From Candidatus Rokuibacteriota bacterium (lineage in GTDB: Bacteria > Methylomirabilota > Methylomirabilia > Rokubacteriales > CSP1-6), in NCBI GenBank assembly GCA_003220475.1, contig QHSO01000008.1:1-32647 (forward strand): 32,647 nt of DNA. Direction: 5' to 3'. Numbering within the stretch: the stretch's first letter is position 1; every line of letters starts with the position of its first letter. This document shows positions 25,931-32,647 of the stretch, piece by piece. A model generated the notes under the pieces. That model was not told the DNA's origin. It was given only the letters and a program-made list of their open reading frames with translations, and made no database searches. Position numbers and translations under genes: made by a program.

Positions 25931-26348
25931 CACCGGCTCGCCCGAGGGTTCGCGTCGCGTCGGGACGAGCCTCGCCGAGATCAACATCGTCCCGCTCGTC
26001 GACGTGGTGCTCGTGCTGCTGCTCATCTTCATGCTCACGGCGCCGATGATGTACCGCGGCATCGACGTGAACCTGCCGCGCGCCGCCGCCAAGCCGACGG
26101 CCGTCGAGGAGCGCATGGTCCTCACCGTGACGAAGGAGCGCGCGCTCTATCTGAACGACAAGCGTGTTCCACCCGGTGGACTCGAGAGCATGCTGCGCGA
26201 CGCGTTCCGCAATCGCACCGACAAGACGGTCTACCTCAAGGCCGACGCGGGCCTTGCCTATGGCACCGTGATCGAGACCATGGACATGGTCCGGCGCGCC
26301 GGCATCGAGCGCCTCGGCATGGTGACCGAGCCCGTCCGCGAGCGCTGA
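25920..26348 (+). CDS. tolR: TolR (ExbD/TolR family biopolymer transport protein)
   Basis: LAEINIVPLVDVVLVLLLIFMLTAPMM; DKTVYLKADAGLAYGTVIETMDMVRRAGIERLGMVTEP. Confidence 0.92.
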   Translation: MAFSTGSPEGSRRVGTSLAEINIVPLVDVVLVLLLIFMLTAPMMYRGIDVNLPRAAAKPTAVEERMVLTVTKERALYLNDKRVPPGGLESMLRDAFRNRTDKTVYLKADAGLAYGTVIETMDMVRRAGIERLGMVTEPVRER

Positions 26349-26350
26349 CC

Positions 26351-27208
26351 ATGAGCATCGCCGCCGCCACGATCCGGATGCGTCCGGCGCGCGGCCCCGC
26401 CCTCGGGAAGGCACGGCTGCCATTCGCGGCGACGGTCGTCTCCACGATCGTGCACGTCGCGCTCGGCGTTCTGGTCGTGCTGACGGCGCGCGCATGGTCG
26501 CAGTCGCAACCCAAGACCTACGTCGTCAATCTCGTGCCGGCCGTCGCCGCCGTCGGGTCACCGCAAGGGCAGACGACGCCGACGCTGCCGCCGCGGCCGG
26601 CCGATGTCCCGCGCACCGAGCCCGCACGTCCCGCCGAGCTGCCGCAGCGCGATGCCGCGCGACCAATAGCGGCGCCGGATATGCCTCCGCGCGCGCAGGA
26701 CGCGCCGTCGCTGCCCGACCGTGCGAGCAGCGCGCCCCGCCCGTCGGCGACGCCACGCGCCGGCGACAAGGAGCTGCCGTCGATGGCGGCGCCCACGCCG
26801 ACATCGAAGCCCTCACCGGAACGGGTGCCCACGGAGACGGTGGCGCGCGCGACGCCGCCGCCGCAACCGATCGGCCGCGCGGACGGCTCGCCACAGGGCG
26901 CGGGCGCGTTGACCCTGAACCGCTCCGACTTCCAGTTCGCGTGGTACATCAGGACGGTGCACGCGAAGATCACCGACAAGTGGGCGGGCCGTGCGCTGCC
27001 GGGCCAACAGCCGGTGGCGGTGTTCGACATCAATCGGGATGGCCGGATCAGCGGGCTCGCGATCAAAAAATCGTCCGGCAACTCGTACTATGATCAGGCT
27101 GCGCTGCGCGCCATCACCGAGGCGGCACCGTTCCCGCCCCTGCCGTCGGAGTACGATGGGCCGGCTCTGGGCGTCGAGCTCGGGTTTCATTTCCCCGAAC
27201 GAGGCTAA
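26351..27208 (+). CDS. TolA/TonB C-terminal domain protein
   Basis: N-terminal TM, Pro/Ala-rich linker, C-terminal WYIRTVHAKITDKWAGRALPGQQPVAVFDINRDGRISGLAIKKSSGNSYYDQAALRAITEAAPFPPLP. Confidence 0.87.
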   Translation: MSIAAATIRMRPARGPALGKARLPFAATVVSTIVHVALGVLVVLTARAWSQSQPKTYVVNLVPAVAAVGSPQGQTTPTLPPRPADVPRTEPARPAELPQRDAARPIAAPDMPPRAQDAPSLPDRASSAPRPSATPRAGDKELPSMAAPTPTSKPSPERVPTETVARATPPPQPIGRADGSPQGAGALTLNRSDFQFAWYIRTVHAKITDKWAGRALPGQQPVAVFDINRDGRISGLAIKKSSGNSYYDQAALRAITEAAPFPPLPSEYDGPALGVELGFHFPERG

Positions 27209-27230
27209 TCTTCCGAAGAGGGTAATCACT

Positions 27231-28568
27231 GTGTGTGTTCGAACGAAGCTCGTCGTCATCGCACTCCTCGTCGTTCTTCTCATACCGTGGGCCGGACTGT
27301 CGCCCTCGCGCGCCCAGAACCCGGGCCAGAAAACGACGGTCATCATCGACATCCTCGGGACGCCGGGCAAGAAGATCAACATCGCCGTGCCGGAGTTCAC
27401 CGTCGTGTCCGGAACCGAGAGCACGGGCGCGGCCAAGCTGCTCGCGTCGGTCACCGGCAGCGATCTCACGTTTTCGGGATTGTTCAGCGTCGTGGCCGGC
27501 ACCGGCGCGATTCCGGCGAACAATCCCGCCGCGCTCGCGCAGTCGTGGCAGGAGTTCGCCGCGGCGGGTGCGCACGCGGGCCTGCACGGGCTGCTCACCG
27601 TGCGGCCCGATCGGCTCGACGGTGAGATGCGGCTCTACGACCTGACCACGCCCGGGCAGCGGTTGATCGCGACGAAGAAGTTCGACACGCCGATCGCCCA
27701 GCCGCGACGCCTCGCGCACAAGATCGCCGACGAGGTCGTGCTGCAATTCACCGGCGAGCCCGGCATCGCCGACACGAAGCTCGCGTTCGTCCTGGGGCCG
27801 CGCGGCGCCAAAGAGATCGTGATGGCCGATTACGACGGTGCCGGAACGGCGCCCGTCACGCGCAACGGCTCGATCAACCTCACGCCGGTGTGGAGCCCGG
27901 ATGCGCGCTCGCTCGCCTACACGTCGTACAAGCAGGGCTATCCCGACCTCTATCGCGCGTTTCCGTTCGAGCGCCGGCCGGAGCAGACGCTGGCCGCCTT
28001 CGTCGGCATCAACACGTCGCCTGCGTTCAGCCCCGACGGCAAGAGCCTCGCGCTGACACTCTCCAAGGACGGTAACCCCGAGATCTACGTCCTCGCGCTC
28101 GCCACAGGCACGATGCGCCGACTCACGCGCAACGCCGGCATCGACACGGAGCCGACGTGGTCGCCGAACGGCCGCCAGGTCGCGTTCATCTCAGATCGCA
28201 ACGGCGCGCCCAACGTCTACGTGATGGACGAGCAGGGTACGGGTGTGCGCCAGCTCACGTCGGGAGGCTTTCACACCCAGCCGCGGTGGTCGCCGAAGGG
28301 CGACAGTCTCGTCTACACGGTGCGCCAGGGCGTGCATGACCTCTGGATCGTGAACGTCGACGGCTCGAATCCGCGACGACTGACGTCGGGCACGGGCGAC
28401 AGTCAGGGCGCGACGTGGGCGCCCAACGGTCGTCATGTCGCGTTTCAGTCGAATCGCAACGGACGCTGGCAGATCTTCGCGATGTTGGCCGACGGCTCGG
28501 GCCAGGAACTCATCACAAAGGGGCCCGGCGAGGCGACAAGTCCTTCGTGGTCACCTCGACTACCGTGA
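27231..28568 (+). CDS. tolB: Tol-Pal system beta-propeller protein TolB
   Basis: GTG 27231 in ORF 26991..28568; signal peptide; repeats TPVWSPDARSLAYTSYKQGYPDLY, SPAFSPDGKSLALTLSKDGNPEIYV, EPTWSPNGRQVAFISDRNGAPNVYVMD, QPRWSPKGDSLVYT. Confidence 0.94.
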   Translation: MCVRTKLVVIALLVVLLIPWAGLSPSRAQNPGQKTTVIIDILGTPGKKINIAVPEFTVVSGTESTGAAKLLASVTGSDLTFSGLFSVVAGTGAIPANNPAALAQSWQEFAAAGAHAGLHGLLTVRPDRLDGEMRLYDLTTPGQRLIATKKFDTPIAQPRRLAHKIADEVVLQFTGEPGIADTKLAFVLGPRGAKEIVMADYDGAGTAPVTRNGSINLTPVWSPDARSLAYTSYKQGYPDLYRAFPFERRPEQTLAAFVGINTSPAFSPDGKSLALTLSKDGNPEIYVLALATGTMRRLTRNAGIDTEPTWSPNGRQVAFISDRNGAPNVYVMDEQGTGVRQLTSGGFHTQPRWSPKGDSLVYTVRQGVHDLWIVNVDGSNPRRLTSGTGDSQGATWAPNGRHVAFQSNRNGRWQIFAMLADGSGQELITKGPGEATSPSWSPRLP

Positions 28569-28620
28569 TAGGCTTTTGTCGTTGAAGCGGACACTCCAGC
28601 GCACGCCAAAAGGAGGCGTC

Positions 28621-29220
28621 ATGCTTACGCGCTGTTCGCATCTTGCGTTTTCCGTCCTGCTCGTCGCCGCGGTGGCGCTCAGCGGTTGCGCCAAGCGCCC
28701 GGCGACCACGCAGGCCGCAGCGCCCGCGCCGACAGGCGCCGCGACCAGCACCGCGGCAACGCCGTCCAACACCCAGCCGGCGCAGCCGAGCGGTGGCAGC
28801 ACCACACCGAGCGGCGGCGGTACCACCACGACACCGCCGACCAGCAGCACGGCGCGTCCAGTCGTGCAGGATTTCGCAGCGACGCCCGAGCTCACGGATG
28901 TCTTCTTCGACTTCGACAAGTACGACATTCGCCCCGGCGACGCGAAGACGCTGGACTCGAACGCCAGCTGGCTCAAGTCGAATCCCACTCACCTCGTGCT
29001 CATCGAGGGCCACTGCGACCAGCGTGGCACCAACGAATACAACCTCGCGCTCGGCGAACGGCGCGCGAAGTCCACGATGAACTATCTCGTGTCCCAAGGC
29101 GTGCAGGCCAACCGCATCACGATCATCAGCTACGGTGAAGAGCGCCCGCAGTGCACCGAGCACACGGAATCGTGCTGGGCCAAGAACCGCCGCGCCCACT
29201 TCCTCGTCAAGCCACGGTAG
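28621..29220 (+). CDS. pal: Peptidoglycan-associated lipoprotein Pal
   Basis: ATG 28621, lipobox VALSGC, OmpA-like domain DVFFDFDKYDIRPGDAKTLDSNASWLKSNPTHLVLIEGHCDQRGTNEYNLALGERRAKSTMNYLVSQGVQANRITIISYGEERP. Confidence 0.95.
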   Translation: MLTRCSHLAFSVLLVAAVALSGCAKRPATTQAAAPAPTGAATSTAATPSNTQPAQPSGGSTTPSGGGTTTTPPTSSTARPVVQDFAATPELTDVFFDFDKYDIRPGDAKTLDSNASWLKSNPTHLVLIEGHCDQRGTNEYNLALGERRAKSTMNYLVSQGVQANRITIISYGEERPQCTEHTESCWAKNRRAHFLVKPR

Positions 29221-29231
29221 ATCGGGATTCC

Positions 29232-30158
29232 ATGGCGAGGAGGAGGCGAGCCCTTCTCCTCGCCGGCTTGCTGCTGGGCGGCTGTGCATCGATGCAGGAT
29301 GCCACCGGTGTCGCCACCCAGCAGGACCTCCTCCAGCTCCGGACCGACGTGACCGTCGCGCAGCAGCGCGCCCAGCGTGCGCTCGGCGAGGCGGAGGCGG
29401 CGCTGGCGCAGGCGCAGCGCCGCGAGCGTGAGCGCGACACGGAGACGGAGCAGCGCGTGGCCGCGCTCGCGCAGCGGGTCGAAGCGCTCACCGCCTCGCT
29501 GACGACGCTGTCGAATCAACTGGACGAGCTGAACAGCAAGCTCGACACGGCCTCGCGACAGCCGCGCGCCGGCACGCCGCCGACGAGCGCGCCGCGAACG
29601 GCGGTCCCGGCGCCGCCGACGGCGACACCGTCGACCTCCACGACGCCGTCGACGACACCCGCGCCGCAGGATTCCACGACGCCGACCGCCCCCCCCGCGC
29701 CTCCGCCGGTGGCAAGCCGACCGACCACCAACGCGCTACAGCCGCAGGACATCTATCAGGCGGCGTATCTCGACTTCAGCAAGGGCAGCTACGCGCTGGC
29801 GATCGCGGGATTCCGCGAATTCCTGCGTCGCTTCCCCGATCAGCCGTTGGCGGGCGCCGCGCAATACTGGATCGGCGAGGCGCACATCGCGCTGGCCCGC
29901 GGCTATGCCAACGCCGGGCAGGCGCCGCAGGCCACGGAAGCGCTGGAGCAGGCGGTGCAGGAATTCCGCAAGGTACTCGCGAACTATCCGCGCAGCGACA
30001 AGGCGCCCGCGTCGCTCTACAGAGAGGCGCTGGCGTTGCTCGAGCTCAAACAGACCGATGCCGCGCAGCAGCGGCTGCAGTATCTGGTGGAGACGTTCCC
30101 GCAGTCGGAAGAGAGCGTGCTGGCTCGCGAGCGCCTGGCGGCACTGCGGTCCAACTGA
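29232..30158 (+). CDS. cpoB: Tol-Pal system protein CpoB/YbgF
   Basis: ATG 29232; lipobox LLLGGCAS, coiled-coil, Thr/Pro linker, TPR region YQAAYLDFSKGSYALAIAGFREFLRRFPDQPLAGAAQYWIGEAHIALARGYA. Confidence 0.9.
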   Translation: MARRRRALLLAGLLLGGCASMQDATGVATQQDLLQLRTDVTVAQQRAQRALGEAEAALAQAQRRERERDTETEQRVAALAQRVEALTASLTTLSNQLDELNSKLDTASRQPRAGTPPTSAPRTAVPAPPTATPSTSTTPSTTPAPQDSTTPTAPPAPPPVASRPTTNALQPQDIYQAAYLDFSKGSYALAIAGFREFLRRFPDQPLAGAAQYWIGEAHIALARGYANAGQAPQATEALEQAVQEFRKVLANYPRSDKAPASLYREALALLELKQTDAAQQRLQYLVETFPQSEESVLARERLAALRSN

Positions 30159-30164
30159 CGAGCG

Positions 30165-30638
30165 CTACTTCGCGTCGAGCCCGAGCACCCAGACGACGGC
30201 CACGTCACGCTCCGGCGGCCCGTACACCATGACGGTCGCCCTGGGATCCCCGGTAGAAGCGGAGCGAACGATGACACCATCCTGGGGGCTGCCGCTCGGT
30301 ACGAATTGCCAGACGCCGATCGAGAGGAGCAGGGCCGCCGCGAGCGCGCCGCCGAGCGCCCATTGCGGGCGCCAGGTGCGGCGCAGGACCGGCACGGGTC
30401 GAGCGGTCTTCGCATCCTCGACTCCGCGCACGACCCCCGCCCAGAACCCCGTCCAGTCCGGATCGGCGACGGCACTGTCACGCTGCAGGAGAAGTCGGAG
30501 ACGGCGCAGCCCCTCGGCCTCGCGCTGGCACACCCCACACGTCGCCAGATGGGCGGCCGTCGACCGCGCCGTCTCCTCGTCGAGGGCCCCGTCGAGGTAG
30601 GCCCCCAGCCGTCGTCGATTGAGATAATGGCTCAGCAC
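30165..30638 (-). CDS. Putative zinc-finger anti-sigma-factor-like membrane protein
   Basis: YLDGALDEETARSTAAHLATCGVCQREAEGLRRLR (zf-HC2 style), one TM WALGGALAAALLLSIGVWQFV; no adjacent sigma factor. Confidence 0.7.
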   Translation of the reverse strand: MLSHYLNRRRLGAYLDGALDEETARSTAAHLATCGVCQREAEGLRRLRLLLQRDSAVADPDWTGFWAGVVRGVEDAKTARPVPVLRRTWRPQWALGGALAAALLLSIGVWQFVPSGSPQDGVIVRSASTGDPRATVMVYGPPERDVAVVWVLGLDAK

Positions 30639-30643
30639 GTCGG

Positions 30644-30673
30644 TTGGACGGTCGGTCCCCTCGCCGTTATTCT
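30644..30673 (+). promoter_or_regulatory. Candidate promoter TTGGAC-N18-TATTCT for the alpha/beta hydrolase gene
   Basis: TTGGAC 30644-30649, 18-bp spacer, TATTCT 30668-30673, 12 nt before ATG 30686, no SD. Confidence 0.5.
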
Positions 30674-30685
30674 CGTCACCACCAA

Positions 30686-31315
30686 ATGATAGCCGAGCGG
30701 TCGACGACAGTCCGCGCTGGCGCCGAGACCCTCGAAGCCCGCCTCGCCGTACCGCCCGGGGCTCGGCTGGGCGTCGTCGTCAGCCATCCGCATCCTCTTT
30801 ATGGGGGCGACATGGACAATCCGGTCGTCGCGCGGATCGTCGAGGTCTGCGCCGCCCGGGGGCTTGCTACGCTGCGCTTCAACTTTCGGGGTGTGGGGGC
30901 GTCGACCGGTCGACACGAGGGTGGACGGGGGGAGCAAGACGACATTCGCGCCAGTCTCGCCCTGCTCGAGGAGACGCTGGGGGGCGGAGCCCGCCTGGCG
31001 CTGGCCGGCTACTCGTTCGGAGCGGCGGTCGCGGCCGCCGTCGCCGCGACGTCGCCGGTCGCGGGCTTGGCCGTGGTGGCTCCGCCCTTGCGCATTACGG
31101 AGATGCAGCTGCCTACCGGGATCGCCGGCCCCGTGCTGGTCGTCGTCGGGGCCGAGGACCAGTACTGTCCCCCCGCCGCGCTGGAGACGATGCACGCACA
31201 GCTGCCTTCGGCGACGGTCGTCGTGGTCGAGGGGACGGATCATTTCTTCTTCGGATCGCTGGCCGCGCTGGGCGATGCCGTCGGCTCGTGGGCCGACGCC
31301 ATGCTGGCCGCCTAA
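30686..31315 (+). CDS. Alpha/beta hydrolase family protein
   Basis: ATG 30686 in ORF 30644..31315; VVVSHPHPLYGGDMDNPVVARI, RFNFRGVGASTGRHEGGRGEQDD, LALAGYSFGAAVAAAV, EGTDHFFFGSL. Confidence 0.88.
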   Translation: MIAERSTTVRAGAETLEARLAVPPGARLGVVVSHPHPLYGGDMDNPVVARIVEVCAARGLATLRFNFRGVGASTGRHEGGRGEQDDIRASLALLEETLGGGARLALAGYSFGAAVAAAVAATSPVAGLAVVAPPLRITEMQLPTGIAGPVLVVVGAEDQYCPPAALETMHAQLPSATVVVVEGTDHFFFGSLAALGDAVGSWADAMLAA

Positions 31316-31911
31316 ATCCGCGGCAAGCGCGGAGGAGTGGCGGTGCCCGCGGACAGGATGATGCGGATGCCTTCCTCGACGCTGAGGCCGGTGTGGATGA
31401 CGTCGGCGTCGGGCACCACGATGATGTCGCCGAGATAGAGATTGTTCGAGGGGACGAAGACCGTGACCATCTCCCCCTTGCCGGCGGGCGCCTCGAGCAG
31501 CAGCTGGCTCGTCACGAACCCGAAGGCGTACGTGCCCTCCCGCGGGTGTTGAACGAGCACGACGGCCTTGAAGGAGTTGCGCCGCTCGGGCGAGAAGGAG
31601 TCGATGAGCATCTTCACGGAGGGGTACAGCAGTCGGAACACGGGCACGCGGTGCAGCCACCGGTCGGCGAAGGCCAGCACGCGCCGGCCGGCGACGTTGC
31701 GGGCGACGATCCCGAACAGCAGGATCAAGACGACCGCCGTGAGGAATCCCAGCCCCCAGCCCTCGACGGGCCGGCCCAGGATGCGCTCGTAGATCGGCGC
31801 AAAGCGGCTGTCGATCCAGCTCCAGAACGCATACAGGATCCAGGCGGTGGCGATGGCGGGAACCGTGACGAAAAAGCCCGCGATCAGTCGCACCTTGAGC
31901 CAGTTCTTCAT
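31312..31911 (-). CDS. DUF502 domain-containing membrane protein
   Basis: RLIAGFFVTVPAIATAWILYAFWSWID, GLGFLTAVVLILLFGIVARNVAGRR, VFVPSNNLYLGDIIVVPDADVIHTGLSVEEGIRIILSAG. Confidence 0.88.
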   Translation of the reverse strand: MKNWLKVRLIAGFFVTVPAIATAWILYAFWSWIDSRFAPIYERILGRPVEGWGLGFLTAVVLILLFGIVARNVAGRRVLAFADRWLHRVPVFRLLYPSVKMLIDSFSPERRNSFKAVVLVQHPREGTYAFGFVTSQLLLEAPAGKGEMVTVFVPSNNLYLGDIIVVPDADVIHTGLSVEEGIRIILSAGTATPPRLPRI

Positions 31912-31928
31912 CGCACTTTGACTATGAC

Positions 31929-32647
31929 ATGACGCGCGGCCAACCCCAAACTCGCCGCCGCGCGCTCGTGACCGGCGGCGCGATCCGCCTGGGCCGCGCG
32001 ATTGCGCTGGGTCTGGCCGACGCCGGCTTCGACGTCGCGATCACCTACCATCGTTCGGGCGCCGCGGCGCGCACAACCGTGCGCGATCTGCGACGGCGCG
32101 GTGTCCGCGCCGTTGCGTTGCGCGCCGATCTTCGAAGCGCCGCCGCTGCGCGGGGGCTGGTTGGCGATGCCGCGCGCGCGCTCGGCGGCCTCGACGCGCT
32201 CGTCAACAACGCAGCGGGCTTCGCGCGCACGCCGCTTGCCACGTCCGCCGCCGGTGACTGGCGGGCGCTGCTCGCCATCAATCTGATCGCGCCGCTCGTG
32301 TGCACACAGGCCGCGGTGGCGCGTATGGGCGACGGCGGCCACATCGTCAACGTCGGCGACGCGTGGGCGCGCACCGCTCCCGCCGGCTGGTCGGCGTATG
32401 CCGCGTCGAAGGCCGCGCTCGAGATACTGACGCGGGTGCTCGCCGCCGAGTTGCGGCCTCACGGGATCGCCGTGAACTGCGTCGCGCCGGGACCGGTGCT
32501 CAAGCCACCAGGTCTTGCGCCGGCGCGCTGGCGCGCAATCACGCGCGGCCACGCGACGCGCCCTCGTGATGTGGTCGCAGCGGTGGTCCGCTTCGCGACG
32601 TGCCCACCAACGACGACCGGCCGCGTGCAAACAGTAACCGCGCGCCG
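31929..32647 (+). CDS. SDR family oxidoreductase (pteridine reductase-like), truncated by the window end
   Basis: Own translation from ATG 31929 (absent from the ORF track because no stop occurs in the window): ALVTGGAIRLGRAIALGLADAGFDVAITYHRS...LDALVNNAAGF...GHIVNVGDAWARTAPAGWSAYAASKAALEILTRVLAAELRPHGIAVNCVAPGPVL. Confidence 0.87.
   Translation, partial: MTRGQPQTRRRALVTGGAIRLGRAIALGLADAGFDVAITYHRSGAAARTTVRDLRRRGVRAVALRADLRSAAAARGLVGDAARALGGLDALVNNAAGFARTPLATSAAGDWRALLAINLIAPLVCTQAAVARMGDGGHIVNVGDAWARTAPAGWSAYAASKAALEILTRVLAAELRPHGIAVNCVAPGPVLKPPGLAPARWRAITRGHATRPRDVVAAVVRFATCPPTTTGRVQTVTAR

Noticed and set aside
26580-26930. Pro/Ala-rich segment and (28740..28860, 29540..29720) Thr/Pro/Ser-rich segments considered as repeats
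   Set aside because: These are normal periplasmic linker regions of TolA/TonB-like, Pal and CpoB proteins.
1-32647. CRISPR arrays, tRNA/rRNA genes, transposases, phage or toxin-antitoxin/defence genes
   Set aside because: None recognised on either strand by reading; intergenic gaps are short and the gene set is housekeeping/envelope/metabolic. A tRNAscan/Infernal run would settle the RNA question.

Overview
GC-rich bacterial chromosomal window with dense coding and no RNA genes, CRISPR arrays, transposons or prophage signals that I could recognise. The gene content resembles Rokubacteria/Methylomirabilota or related lineages, but this is inference only. Main contents, left to right: small Cys/His protein; large hybrid histidine kinase (-); two overlapping tandem M20 amidohydrolases plus a lipoprotein Cu/Zn SOD (+); citrate synthase (-) divergent from a small free-standing HTH protein (+); DinB-like gene and double-length ThyX-like protein (-); a tightly packed seven-gene (-) operon encoding Gld-like ABC ATPase, permease, GldG-like and DUF4340-like proteins, HupE/UreJ-like protein, AzlC and AzlD; MBL-fold hydrolase and cupin (-); GH88-like hydrolase, LLM flavin oxidoreductase, DHOD-like TIM barrel, CgeB-like glycosyltransferase, threonine synthase and 3-methyladenine glycosylase (+); GNAT and LolA-like protein (-); complete tolQ-tolR-tolA/tonB-tolB-pal-cpoB cluster (+); orphan anti-sigma-like protein (-); alpha/beta hydrolase (+); DUF502 (-); SDR running off the right edge (+). 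The observations I rate highest are: (1) a citrate-synthase-type HTH domain encoded separately from, and divergently to, citrate synthase, with three in-phase 10-bp AT-rich repeats between them; (2) a recurring arrangement suggesting leaderless transcripts at many operon-head genes, including a corrected start for the LolA-like gene; (3) a double ThyX-like protein whose two halves each keep a different part of the ThyX signature; (4) the seven-gene overlapping operon joining a Gld-like ABC system to HupE/UreJ-like and AzlCD proteins.
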